Notes: generated by a model from the letters alone, not told the origin. Positions 34,950 through 47,290 are shown, numbered from the stretch's first letter. The stretch: DNA of 64,000 nt from Ehretia macrophylla (GCA_037974665.1 CM075783.1:45717318-45781317), one strand, 5' to 3'. Program-made: numbers and translations.

Positions 34950-35407
34950 CCCTCAGTTTGGATTGCACATGGGAAAGGAAAGGAAAGTAAAGTAGAGGAA
35001 GAAAAATAAAGGAAAGGAAAGGAAAAAAAATCTCTTGTTTGGATTGCAAAAAAATAATAAGGGAAAGGAAAGGAAAGAAATTTAGAATTTGTTGTTTGGA
35101 TTGGAGAAGTAAAGGAAATGAGAGGATAATTTTAGATGAAAAATTACCTTATTATCTTTTCTTATAAGATAGTCATAGAAAGAATTAAGGATAAATTAGT
35201 CTTTTTATTTATTTTCCTTTTCTTTTTCTCCATTTTACCCCTAATTGAAAGGATTGTAAAATTATTCTCATTAAAGAAAATGGAGGAATTTTGGAACCCC
35301 TCTAATTCCTTTATTGAAACTGAAAATGCAATTCAAACAGGGGGAGGGATTCCCTAATCCCTCTCCTTCCTTTACTTTCCTTTAAAAAAACAAATCCAAA
35401 CAAGCTG
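34950..35407. mobile_element. MITE, 458 bp, TAA target duplication (PIF/Harbinger-like)
   Basis: The ends are imperfect inverted repeats (CCCTCAGTTTGGATTGCA, and on the other strand CAGCTTGTTTGGATTTGTTT). Both are followed inward by GGAAAGGAAAG-type purine tracts in inverted orientation. TAA lies on both sides (34947-34949 and 35408-35410). The first copy of the surrounding tandem duplication shows the unoccupied site near 34749. It has no coding capacity. A 3-bp TAA duplication suits the PIF/Harbinger (Tourist) group, although the termini are degenerate. Confidence 0.75.
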
Positions 35408-35608
35408 TAAAAGTATCTCCTTCTTTCGCTTATTATAGTTGAATATATACATTTTTTAAAAATTATTGATGATATGGTTCGAGCTTGTGAATTTAGTGTT
35501 GTACGGACAAAAAAAAAAATATTGGAAGAAAGAAAAAGATATAGTCCACTACAAGAAAACAGCCTTGAGGCTACCAAAAATGGCGACGAAAAAAGTTTGG
35601 TAGCCATT

Positions 35609-35970
35609 TACAATGAATGGCGACGAAAGGGCGACGAAATGAAATATTTCGTCACCGTTTGGTGGCAAAAATGTGCGAAAAATAGGAAAATTACAAATGG
35701 TCGCCATTTGGTAGCCAAATGGTGACGAAATAGCGACAAACAAAGATAATTTTTGATTAATTAGTTTTTGGTCGCCATTAGGTCGCCAAATGGCGACCAC
35801 ATGGCCACCGTTATCATTAATTTTTGTTCGTATCTTAATTACCAAAAATAAATTATAAAAAATAATTATAAAATAGAAAAAATATAAATATGGTATCCAT
35901 TTGGTCGCTATATAGCGACCAAATGGCGACCAAAAAATAAAAATTTATAAAAGTAAAAATTATTAAAAAA
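35609..35970. repeat. Direct repeat (left copy, ~360 bp) flanking the satellite inside the CACTA element
   Basis: AATGAATGGCGACGAAAGGG at about 35613 starts a segment that recurs at 40738-41105 with about 93-95% identity by eye. The pair brackets the 334-bp array. Confidence 0.9.
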
Positions 35971-35984
35971 AAATAATTTAGCCA

Positions 35985-38900
35985 CCAAACGGCGACCAAA
36001 AGTAAAATTATGGTCGCCCTTTGGTCGCCAATAGCCACCAAGGGGCTACGAAATATTCATGTTCATGAAAATTTAAGTTGATTTAGAACATAAGAATTAA
36101 TAATAACAAATACATTACAAGTTTGTGTAAGATCTCTTTTGTTTTGATTGAAAATATATTATAAGATTTACTCAATGGTATAAAGTTGTATATATTTAAT
36201 GACTATAATAAAAAATAATATTTAGCTTAAAAGATCTACTTAAAACAAAAGAATTGATTATATGAAATAAATTTTATTTTTTGCATGGTAGTTCGTAGCC
36301 TTGTGATGACTATTGGCCACCAAACGGTGACCAAAAATAAAAGTTTGGTCGCCCTTTGGTCGCCAATAGCCACCAAGGGGCTACGAAATATTCATGTTCA
36401 TGAAAATTTAAGTTGATTTAGAACATAAGAATTAATAATAACAAATACATTACAAGTTTGTGTAAGATCTCTTTTGTTTTGATTGAAAATATATTATAAG
36501 ATTTACTCAATGGCATAAAGTTGTATATATATAATGACTATAATAAAAGATAATATTTAGCTTAAAAGATCTACTTAAAATAAAAGAATTGATTATATGA
36601 AATAAGTTTTATTTTTTGCATGGTAGTTCGTAGCCTCGTGGTGGCTATTGGCCACCAAACGGCGACCAAAAATAAAAGTTTGGTCGCCCTTTGGTCGCCA
36701 ATAGCCACCAAAGGGCTACGAAATATTCATGTTCATGAAAATTTAAGTTGATTTAGAACATAAGAATTAATAATAACAAATACATTACAAGTTTGTGTAA
36801 GATCTCTTTTGTTTTGATTGAAAATATATTATAAGATTTACTCAATGGTATAAAGTTGTATATATTTAATGACTATAATAAAAGATAATATTTAGCTTAA
36901 AAGATCTACTTAAAATAAAAGAATTGATTATATGAAATAAGTTTTATTTTTTGCATGGTAGTTCGTAGCCTCGTGGTGGCTATTGGCCACCAAACGGCGA
37001 CCAAAAATAAAAGTTTGGTCGCCCTTTGGTTGCCAATAGCCACCAAAGGGCTACGAAATATTCATATTCATGAAAATTTAAGTTGATTTAGAACATAAGA
37101 ATTAATAATAACAAATACATTACAAGTTTGTGTAAGATCTCTTTTGTTTTGATTGAAAATATATTATAAGATTTACTCAATGGTATAAAGTTGTATATAT
37201 TTAATGACTATAATAAAATATAATATTTAGCTTAAAAGATCTACTTAAAATAAAAGAATTGATTATATGAAATAAGTTTTATTTTTTGCATGGTAGTTCG
37301 TAGCCTCGTGGTGGCTATTGGCCACCAAACGGCGACCAAAAATAAAAGTTTGGTCGCCCTTTGGTCGCCAATAGCCACCAAGGGGCTACGAAATATTCAT
37401 ATTCATGAAAATTTAAGTTGGTTTAGAACATAAGAATTAATAATAAAAATACATTACAAGTTTGTTTAAGATCTCTTTTGTTTTGATTGAAAATATATTA
37501 TAAGATTTACTCAATGGTATACAGTTGTATATATTTAATGACTATAATAAAAGATAATATTTAGCTTAAAAGATCTACTTAAAACAAAAGAATTGATTAT
37601 ATGAAAGAAATTTTATTTTTTGTATGGTAGTTCGTAGCCTCGTGGTGGCTATCGGCCACCAAACGGCGACCAAAAGTAAAATTATGGTCGCCCTTTGGTC
37701 GCTAATAGCCACCAAGGGGCTACGAAATATTCACGTTCATGAAAATTTAAGTTGATTTAGAACATAAGAATTAATAATAAAAATACATTACAAGTTTGTG
37801 TAAAATCTCTTTTGTTTTGATTGAAAATATATTATAAGATTTACTCAATGGTATAAAGTTGTATATATTTAATGACTATAATAAAAGATAATATTTAGCT
37901 TAAAAGATCTACTTAAAATAAAAGAATTGATTATATGAAATAAGTTTTATTTTTTGCATGGTAGTTCGTAGCCTCGTGGTGGCTATTGGCCACCAAACGG
38001 CGACCAAAAATAAAAGTTTAGTCGCCCTTTGGTCGCCAATAGCCACCAATGGGCTACGAAATATTCATGTTCATGAAAATTTAAGTTGATTTAGAACATA
38101 AGAATTAATAATAACAAATACATTACAAGTTTGTGTAAGATCTCATTTGTTTTGATTGAAAATATATTATAAGATTTACTCAATGGTATACAGTTGTATA
38201 TATTTAATGACTATAATAATAGATAAAATTTAGCTTACAAGATCAACTTAAAATAAAAGAATTGATTATATGAAATAAGTTTTATTTTTTGCATGGTAGT
38301 TCGTAGCCTCGTGGTGGCTATTGGCCACCAAACGGCGACCAAAAATAAAAGTTTGGTCGCCCTTTGGTCGCCAATAGCCACCAAAGGGCTACGAAATATT
38401 CATGTTCATGAAAATTTAAGTTGATTTAGAACATAAGAATTAATAATAACAAATACATTACAAGTTTGTGTAAGATCTCTTTTGTTTTGATTGAAAATAT
38501 ATTATAAGATTTACTCAATGATATAAAATTGTATATATTTAATGACTATAATAAAAGATAATATTTAGCTTAAAAGATCTACTTAAAACAAAAGAATTGA
38601 TTATATGAAATAAGTTTTATTTTTTGCATGGTAGTTCGTAGCATCGTGGTGGCTATTGGCCACCAAACAGCGACCAAATATAAAAGTTTGGTCGCCCTTT
38701 GATCGCCAATAGCCACCAAAGGGCTACGAAATATTCATGTTCATGAAAATTTAACTTGATTTAGAACATAAGAATTAATAATAAAAATACATTACAAGTT
38801 TGTGTAAGATCTCTTTTGTTTTGATTGAAAATATATTATAAGATTTACTCAATGGTATACAGTTGTATATATTTAATGACTATAATAAAAGATAATATTT

Positions 38901-40400
38901 AGCTTAGAATATCTACTTAAAACAAAAGAATTGATTATATGAAAGAAATTTTATTTTTTGTATGGTAGTTCGTAGCCTCGTGGTGGTTATTGGCCACCAA
39001 ACGGCGACCAAAAGTAAAATTTTGGTCGCCCTTTGGTCGCTAATAGCCACCAAGGGGCTACGGAATATTCATGTTCATGAAAATTTAAGATGATTTAGAA
39101 CATAAGAATTAATAATAAAATTACATTACAAGTTTGTGTAAAATCTCTTTTGTTTTGATTGAAAATATATTATAAGATTTACTCAATGGTATAAAGTTGT
39201 ATATATTTAATGACTATAACAAAAGATAATATTTAGCTTAAAAGATCTACTTAAAATAAAAGAATTGATTATATGAAATAAGTTTTATTTTTTGCATGGT
39301 AGTTCGTAGCCTCGTGGTGGCTATTGGCCACCAAACGGCGACCAAAAATAAAAGTTTGGTCGCCCTTTGGTCGCCAATAGCCACCAAGGGGCTACGAAAT
39401 ATTCATATTCATGAAAATTTAAGTTGGTTTAGAACATAAGAATTAATAATAAAAATACATTACAAGTTTGTTTAAGATCTCTTTTGTTTTGATTGAAAAT
39501 ATATTATAAGATTTACTCAATGGTATACAGTTGTATATATTTAATGACTATAATAAAAGATAATATTTAGCTTAGAAGATCTACTTAAAACAAAAGAATT
39601 GATTATATGAAAGAAATTTTATTTTTTGTATGGTAGTTCGTAGCCTCGTGGTGGTTATTGGCCACCAAACGGCGACCAAAAGTAAAATTTTGGTCGGCCC
39701 TTCGGCGCTAATAGCCACCAAGTGGCTACGAAATATTCATGTTCATGAAAATTTAAGTTGATTTAGAATATAAGAATTAATAATAAAAATACATTACAAG
39801 TTTGTGTAAAATCTCTTTTGTTTTGATTGAAAATATATTATAAGATTTACTCAATGGTATAAAGTTGTATATATTTAATGACTATAATAAAAGATAATAT
39901 TTAGCTTAGAAGATCTACTTAAAATAAAAGAATTGATTATATGAAATAAGTTTTATTTTTTGCATTGTAGTTCGTAGCCTCGTGGTGGCTGTTGGCCACC
40001 AAACGGCGACCAAAAGTAAAATTTTGGTCGCCCTTTGGTCGCCAATAGCCACCAAGGGGCTATGAAATATTCATGTTCATGAAAATTTAAGTTGATTTAA
40101 AACATGAGAATTAATAATAAAAATACATTACAAGTTTGTGTAAGATCTCTTTTGTTTTGATTGAAAATATATTATAAGATTTACTCAATGGTATACAGTT
40201 GTATATATTTAATGACTATAATAAAAGATAATATTTAGCTTAAAAGATCTACTTAAACCAAAAGAATTGATTATATGAAAGAAATTTTATTTTTTGCATG
40301 GTAGTTCGTAGCCTCGTGGTGGCTATTGGCCACCAAATGGCGACAAAAAATAAAAGTTTGGTCGCCCTTTGGTCGCCAATAGCCACCAAAGGGCTACCAA
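35985..40400. repeat. 334-335-bp tandem satellite within the CACTA element (about 13 units)
   Basis: The motif TGGTCGCCCTTTGG (or a one- or two-base variant) starts at 36011, 36346, 36681, 37016, 37351, 37685, 38019, 38354, 38689, 39023, 39357, 39691, 40025 and 40359. The spacing is therefore 334 or 335 throughout. Each unit has a GC-richer head of subterminal-type motifs (GGCCACCAAACGGCGACCAA, GTCGCC, CCACCAAGGGGCTACG) and an AT-rich body. Neighbouring units are about 95-99% identical. The units starting at 37351 and 37685 share private variants with those at 39357 and 39691, which shows block duplication. Confidence 0.97.
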
Positions 40401-40736
40401 AAATAAATTCATTTATTTAGAATAAAATTAATAATATAAATCCAAAGTTGTTTTTAGATAATATAAAACATATTTACAAAATTTAATGTGAAATAAATTT
40501 AGTTATTTAATATTTAATTAATTAATTTATAATTTATTATAACAAATTTTTGTTTTTGAATATCAGTTTGTAGTCCCGTGGTGGCCATTGGCCACCAAAT
40601 GGAGACAAAAAATAAAAATTTGGTGGCCATTTGGTCGCTAATATATATGAAGGGGCTACAAATTAAAAATATAAATTAAATTATTTATATAAATAAAAAA
40701 ATTTCTTTATTTAGAACAACATGCATGTCTTTATTT

Positions 40737-41105
40737 GCAATGAATGGCGACGAAAGGGCGACGAAATAAAATATTTTGTCACTGTTTGGTGGCTAAAATG
40801 TGCGAAAAAAATATGTTAATTGAAAAATTACAAATGGTCGCCATTTGGTAGCCAAATGGCGACGAAATAACGACAAACAAATATAATTTTTGATTAATTA
40901 GTTTTTGGTCGCCATTAGGTCGCCAAATGGTGACCACATGGCCACCGTTATCATTAATTTTTGTTTTTATCTTAATTATCAAAAATAAATTATAAAAAAT
41001 AATTATAAAATAGAAACAATATAAATATGGTATCCATTTGGTCGCTATTTAGCGACCAAATGGCGACCAAAAAATATAAAAATTTATAGAAGTAAAAATT
41101 ATAAA
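40737..41105. repeat. Direct repeat (right copy) flanking the satellite inside the CACTA element
   Basis: This is the partner of 35609-35970, in the same orientation. The right copy is followed by further subterminal-type GGCGAC motifs (about 41409-41680). Confidence 0.9.
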
Positions 41106-41679
41106 AAAATAAATTGAGAAAAAAAAAGTTAAATAAATAAATAAATTAAATAAAAATTGATGATTAATACTTCTATATTCTAATTAACAAAAAATAGTGT
41201 TACTGAAATATCAAGTGAAAATCAATGAAGATTTTATGCATTGTCATTAGTTTTTCGTATACTAATCAAATTCTAACTTCGCAATAGTATCAATGAATTA
41301 GCGTAAATTGAAGATTGACTATAATAAAAGATAATATTTAGTTTAGAAGAGCCATTTAAAACAAAAGAAGTGATTATATGAAATAAATTCCATATTTTGC
41401 ATAATAGTTCGTAGCCTCGTGGTGGCCAATGGCTACCAAATAAAGACGAAAAGAAAAAATTTGGTCGCCCTTTTGTCGCCAATAGCTACGAAAGGGCGAC
41501 GAAATTAGAAATATATAAATTAAAAATAAAAAATTATAAAAATAAAATTAAAAAAAATTAGGGTTTTTGGGCGACCAAAGTGTTTGTCGCCCTTTGGTCG
41601 CGAGAACCACTTAAATTAAAGGGCAGCGGCTCTAATTTAAGAGGGCGACCAAAGGGCTTGGTGGCCCTTTGGTCGCCCC

Positions 41680-41727
41680 CTTTTACTAAAAACAGGGGGC
41701 AGAACGTTGCCCCCTAGTTTTAGTAAG
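41680..41727. repeat. GC-rich hairpin in the CACTA element
   Basis: CTTTTACTAAAAACAGGGGG followed by CA pairs with TGCCCCCTAGTTTTAGTAAG across a six-base loop (GAACGT). The stem is about 20 bp with few mismatches. It is strong enough to form in single-stranded DNA or RNA. Confidence 0.75.
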
Positions 41728-41752
41728 ACTTATATTTTTTTTTTCTTTCAAA

Positions 41753-41850
41753 AACCCCACCCCATCCCACCCTATCTCACCCCTCACCCCACCCCGCCCC
41801 ACCCCGCCCCACCCCACCCCACCACCCTACCCGACCCCTCAAAGGTATGT
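41753..41850. repeat. (CCCCA)n C-rich tract, G-quadruplex-capable on the minus strand
   Basis: About fifteen runs of three or four C lie within 95 bases, separated by one to five other bases. The complementary strand has enough G-runs for several quadruplexes. The pyrimidine/proline-like open frame across it is an artefact. Confidence 0.8.
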
Positions 41851-41879
41851 ATTATTTTTTACTTTATTTATTACATTAT

Positions 41880-41907
41880 GAATATAGTATGTATGTATAT
41901 GTATATC

Positions 41908-41944
<37 letters not shown>

Positions 41945-41953
41945 ACCTATTTG

Positions 41954-41990
<37 letters not shown>

Positions 41991-42260
41991 CTATAGCTTA
42001 AAATAGATATATGTATAGCTTAAACTTTATACATATAGGTATATGCATTCTTTTTTTCTGTTTTTTTTTATTTTCGTTTTTGCCTTTTTTTTTTATATAT
42101 GTAGATCATACTTTTTATATAGATCATATATAAATATGTATAATATATATATATGCATTTTGTTTTTTCTGTTTTTTTTTTATTTTCGTTTTTTCCTTTT
42201 TTCTATTTTTTTTATTTTCGCTTTTCTCTTTTTTTATATATAGATCCTATATATATGTGT
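41880..42260. repeat. (TA)n, (GT)n and poly-T microsatellites in the CACTA element
   Basis: Compound TA/TG tracts lie at about 41897-41990, and a duplicated TTTTTCTGTTTTTTTTT...TTCGTTTTT module lies at about 42050-42240. No coding potential is seen. Confidence 0.8.
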
Positions 42261-42419
42261 GTGTGTGTGTGAGCATTTAGCTTTTATTTTACTGTTATTT
42301 TTTTTTCATTTTTTTCATATTTTTTCTATATACATTTTCCCTTTTTTCTGTTTTATTTTATTTAATTGTAGAATTTTTTTTCTTTTTTTATTAATGTTGG
42401 ATCTTTGAAATATTTTTTT

Positions 42420-43410
42420 GCAGGATTGGAGTTTGTTTTGTGTGATAGACCAAACTATTACGGCTCAAGTTAGTATTCTAATTCACTATCTTTTATATTC
42501 GTGTTGAGATATTATATTTGAAATAATGTTGTAGGTGAGATATTATTATGATGTTTGTTGATATAATAATTACGTATATAATTGATTATTTATGATGTTT
42601 GTTGAGATATTTAGCTAAAATTTAAGTTGATTCTTGAGTTATTTCTTGTATATGAAGTGTGTATGCGTACTTCGTTTAGGTGCATGCTTCGTTGGTTAAT
42701 TGATAGGTAGTTGTTTGGGTGTTGTTTGATTGAGTAATTGCGGAATGTGTTGCTAAAAAGTTGAAGTATTGTTAAAGAAAGTTAGTTTAAGTGTTGTTTT
42801 ACATTCTTTTGTGTTATGCTGTTAGAGCTTGAGTTGGAATCAAGTAGAGTCGGAATTGGTTAATATATGGACATATATGCTTGAGGTTAGGTAACTTACT
42901 TCGTTACCTAATCAATGTGTTTTAAGTGATTTTTACATATAGAATTACTAAGTGTTGCATTATTTAAAGTGTTGAAGTGCCGAGGGGCATCCTCTTTGAG
43001 TCGTGGAAACTCACCCTCATTTACTAACATTAATTTCAGGTGAGGCAGAGTTGGGATTCATGGCTCAAGAGGCTGAGGTCGAGCCATTTGATGTCGTGCA
43101 TTATGTGAATGAGTCTTATGCTCAAGAGCCCCATCGTTGTTAGTGCTTGCTTGGATATTTCCTATGTTATCTTTGTGTTTATGGTTATAATGTATGAAAG
43201 ACTTGCACTTATGTAATATGTAATGTTGTAGCTTTACTTTAAGTTAGTAGTTTATAGTCTTTTTGTTGAATGATCAAAGTAAGCATGACTTGAGGAGCAG
43301 CAACTGGCGCACTCGAAATTGCTGAGCATCGTGACGCAATTGTAGGATAACATGACCCGGATGCGAGACAAGCGCCCATCCCCTGATCCAGACCAACACG
43401 ATAATTAGTA
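42420..43410 (+). pseudogene. Remnant of a CACTA-encoded gene (3' exons only)
   Basis: Exon-like pieces of normal composition lie between AT-rich introns. After a TTTCAG acceptor at about 43038 a frame reads G-F-M-A-Q-E-A-E-V-E-P-F-D-V-V-H-Y-V-N-E-S-Y and ends in TAG at 43141. A second piece at about 43288-43408 reads L-E-E-Q-Q-L-A-H-S-K-L-L, then M-T-R-M-R-D-K-R-P-S-P-D-P-D-Q, with one in-frame TAG between. The heptad-like leucines and the charged, proline-rich end resemble the C-terminus of CACTA accessory proteins. The assignment rests on position in the element, since I cannot run a search. Confidence 0.45.
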
Positions 43411-43554
43411 GGTTTTAATTTGTTTTAAAAAAAAATTCTAAACCTAATATTATGTACTTTATTTTAAAGATCTTTTAAATATTTAAATATGCATATATTA
43501 AATTAATTTTAGTTTTGTAAATATTAAATTTAATTTTTATTTTTTTTTAAATTA

Positions 43555-44466
43555 TTGTGTGGCGACGAAATGGCGACAAAAACTTAGCTACCACATGGCG
43601 ACTATTATTGACTACCCCATGGAGATGAAAATTAATGACTAAAAAAATAATTCAAAAATTTGGCTACCTAGTGGCGATGATAAAATAGCCACTATATGGC
43701 CACCAAAATCGGCTAAAAATTTTGGCTACCAAATGGCGACCAACGTAAATAATTAATAAAATAAAAAATAAAAATTTTTGGCTACCTAGTAGCGACGATA
43801 AAATAGCCACCATATGGCCACCAAAATCGGCTAAAAATTTTGGCTACCAAATGGCGACCAACATAAATAATTAATAAAAAAAAAATTAAAATTTTTGGCT
43901 ACCTAGTGGCGACGATAAAATAGCCACCATATAGCCACCAAAATCGGCTAAAAATTTTGGCTACCAAATGGCGACCAACGTAAATAATTAATAAAAAAAA
44001 ATTAAAATTTTTGGCTACCTAATGGTGACGAAAGTATGGCTACCACATGGCCACCAAATTGTTGCTACAAAAATTGGCTACCACATGGCCACCAAATTAA
44101 ATAATTAACAAAAAAATATTAAAAATAATTTGCGACCTAATGGCGATAAAAAATGGCCGCCATGGGGCGACCATGCATAATTAATTGATACAAAAATTAA
44201 CAAATTAATTAATAAAATTACTAATTATAAAAATTAACTAATAATTTATTTTTCTAAATATTGCGATCAAGGGGCTACGAAATGTAAAAAAATTACATAT
44301 ATATATATTTTTCCGATTTGGCCACCAAAATGCGACCAAATGATAAAATGGCGACAAGGATTTTTTCGACGCTCGGTTTTTGGTCGCCCTTTGGTCGCCT
44401 AATAGGTGTAGGCGACGAAAGGGCGACGAGAAACCTTCGTCGCCCCTGACCAATTTTCTTGTAGTG
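43555..44466. repeat. 3' subterminal repeats of the CACTA element, including a ~117-bp tandem array
   Basis: GGCTACCTAGTGGCGACGAT-type units start at 43662, 43780, 43897 and 44013 (period 116-118). They are surrounded by further GGCGAC, GCCACCA and TGGCTACCA motifs up to the right terminus. The minus-strand open frame reaching from here into the flank (44238-44648) spans the transposon boundary and is not a gene. Confidence 0.85.
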
Positions 44467-44469
44467 GTC

Positions 44470-47290
44470 TCAGGCTTGGAGAAATAAACTTCTTGACTTG
44501 GGTTAACATATATGTTTCTTCCATCCATTTGCTTTTTTGTTCCTTGAGATTGCTTATTTGTTTTTATTTTTTGGTTAATTAATTCTTTCTCAATACTTAA
44601 AAAATGGCTGATTGAACTGTAATTTGGATGTTCACACTTGTTTATCAATATTTTATTAGTTTATTGGATGCTTTGTAATTTCTGTATGACTATTTTTTTT
44701 CTTATGACATTATGTTGTTTACTGTTTTTTCTGGTATATTTCAACCAATTTCATGTTTTTGTTGCTTGTATATTGCAGGTCATTTTATTCTGTTGCTTTT
44801 TCGAGATACTTCATGTCAACAGGTAGCAGTAATAGGAATCTCTGACTCGACTTAATAGTCGATATTTGAATCCATGAACAAAATGCTTAGTTTGCTTAGG
44901 TTTTGTAAATTTTGCATGGAATGATTTAACCACAATGTTGCTTAAAGAACGACTCTAAAATTATGTAATTTTGTATGTGAATGATGATTAATTGTTATGC
45001 ACTTTCAATTCGAACCTTGGTTAATTTTTGCCTAGATGGCATTTTTATCCTGATGCTTAACATTTGAATTTGGTGCTAATTTTTTAATTTGATGTAAAAA
45101 AATTCAAGATCTTTTCATGCCTTGTCTTGCGATCCCAATGCTCTAGGGCATTGAGTTTGGGTGAGTGTCTGTTGCCAAAGAAAATGACAAAACAACAAAG
45201 AGTTAACAAAAAATAAGAGCTTTACCAAAAAATAAAAAATAAAATGAGAGAATAATCATATGATTTATCTTTTATGAGTTCCAATAATTTAAAAAGAAGA
45301 GGTCATAAAGCTTTATAACAAGTACAACAAGATGGAAAAATCACAACAAATTGAACTCAATTTGAAAGTATAGCAAAATGAAATATTCAAAAAACCCATG
45401 AAACATTTGATCGCCCCACATGACCTTACCAAAATGAATGACATATCCAAAAATTTGTACCCAAAAACAAATCCTTCACTTACAAAACCCATGTAGCATA
45501 CATCAATAACATATCCAAGAAAATTGTAACAAAAATCATATAAACATTTATGCAATTCCTCCATCATCAAAACCTAATCCCCAACTACATATAAACATTT
45601 ATGCAATTCCTCCATCATCAAAAACTAATCCCCAACTATCAACCACCCTCTTATGGCAACAAAAGAACACTTTCAAATGACTCCATAAGCCCGTAAACCC
45701 TATTGAACATTCGATCCATATGGCAAATCTGCAATTTAAAAGTACAATAATTAAAATAAACGCCACAATACATAGTAAATCTCATAATATCAAATAACTT
45801 AAAAGCAAGTCATTTACCACATGTTGAACATCATCACCAAGATGGGATGGATTTTTTCAAGCAATGGTGATGCAAAAAAAAAACCATAAAATGAGCATAT
45901 CTTAAAAATAAAAAACATGAGAAGATATAAATAGTGATCGAGAGGTCCGTGGCGGTAGCAATAACGTCTCAGATGGATGACATATGAGATTAGAGAGGAC
46001 GACGTTCTGAAAGAGTTAGATATTTCTTAAAATTAAAACATGATAATGGATTATAATTGCTTGAAAGATATTTATGAATTACTCGAACTTAATAAGTGAG
46101 AAGTTTGCTTACAAATGAAATTCCAAGAAAGAAAAAAGGTAAAGAATTTATCAATGATATAGAGCTTAATAATACATTCTTCAGTTTATTAAGAAAAACA
46201 TGCATTAAGTGAAGAGATTGAACTTCTCGTGGTGGTGGCTGTTTTGTTAAATTAGTCAACTATCGGGACTGGTCTAGCTCTCGTCTATGAGAACTCATTA
46301 ACTATTCAAGAATCAGAAAGAACATGATTGAAATATTTACTCAGAACTATGAGGTTGACATTGACCTCCCTCAATCTCCTCTCGACAGGCATATATTTTC
46401 CTACTATTTTTATCACAACTCATGATACAAAACCAAAAAAAAAATAAAAAAAAATACTTACATGCGTGATTGAAGTGAGAGAAGACGACGTTTTGAAGAC
46501 GCGTAGAGATGGGTAATCAGATGGATCAGAGGCGTTAGTCCCACAATATATTTTTCTACCATTTTTATCACAAACCCATTATACAAAACCACAAAAAAAA
46601 AAAAAAGTAATGACAGGCCAAAAAGGTTGCTTTTATTACCTAAACTTTGTTGCCGCCATGGAGAATCATCTCTATGGTTCCCTTGATCGGTGGTCTTGAA
46701 GTGGGTAAGTCTTGCTTCGGCTTTTCAGGCGTTCAAAATTAGTAGCTTTACGTCGTCACTTTGGAGAAAGATTCTTGCAAGATAGGGTTTCACGTTGCAG
46801 ATTTAAATTCTCGAAAGGTGAAGATGAACAATTGAGCGTTAGAGATAATCTTCATTTTTGCTCTAACATATGAGATGAGTGGGAGAGAAGATGAACAGTT
46901 GCCTTGCAGATGCGATGGACGTTGATATGACCGTTGCTTGAACAATTGGTATTAATCTCGAAAATAATGAAAGGGGCACGAAAGTAATTTTACTGTAAGG
47001 GCAAATTAGAAATTTTACACAACTAAAGAGAAATAAAATAATAAGTGGCTGAGTGGGATTCAATGTTAGTTTGGTCATTAAAATATACAAGTTAAATATA
47101 AAAAAAAAGAGTGAGTAAATATCAGTCGTAGATGTCCACCTACTTATAATCAAGGTCCACAATGTGCAGACATTTCAGAACGTCTGAAGTTCTAAAGAGT
47201 CTCCCCTAAGTTAGATACATATACGCTTTGATACTTCACACACATCGGATAGATACATATACAAGGAGAAGAAGAAAAAGGTTGAGAAAA
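44470..47290. other. Intergenic DNA between the CACTA element and the G6PDH gene
   Basis: No gene is established. A 51-base tandem duplication (CATATAAACATTTATGCAATTC...) lies at 45537-45638. A block resembling a short dispersed repeat (TACTATTTTTATCACAACTCA... and a diverged partner) lies at about 46395-46440 and 46545-46590. A possible noncoding exon between TTGCAG and GTAGCAG is at about 44780-44822. The minus-strand open frames at 45313-45570 and 46863-47162 lack domains. The last ~100 bases should hold the G6PDH leader. No clear TATA box was picked out. Confidence 0.45.

Larger units (their letters stand above)
35547..44466 (+). mobile_element. Non-autonomous CACTA (En/Spm) DNA transposon, 8920 bp
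   Basis: The left end is CACTACAAGAAAA and the right end is its reverse complement TTTTCTTGTAGTG. The 3-bp target duplication GTC lies on both sides (35544-35546 and 44467-44469). Subterminal regions are packed with TGGCGACCAAA/TTTGGTCGCC motifs in both orientations, the type of repeat that CACTA transposases bind. No TNPD-like transposase is visible, only small gene-like remnants near 42420-43410. Half the element is a tandem array (about 35985-40400). Perfect ends and target duplication suggest it moved fairly recently with a transposase supplied from elsewhere. Confidence 0.95.

Noticed and set aside
35985-40400. CRISPR-like array
   Set aside because: The whole 334-335-bp unit is repeated, with no short repeat/unique spacer alternation, and the DNA is a plant nuclear genome.
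44238-44648. Minus-strand open frame of 136 codons
   Set aside because: It crosses the right end of the CACTA element and is made of subterminal repeats plus unrelated flank.
45313-45570. Minus-strand open frame of 85 codons rich in F, L and C
   Set aside because: No domain and AT-driven composition. Part of it overlaps a 51-base tandem duplication.
47228-47290. Upstream in-frame extension of the G6PDH protein
   Set aside because: The extension starts at a non-ATG codon. The ATG at 47291 gives a typical transit peptide and normal length.
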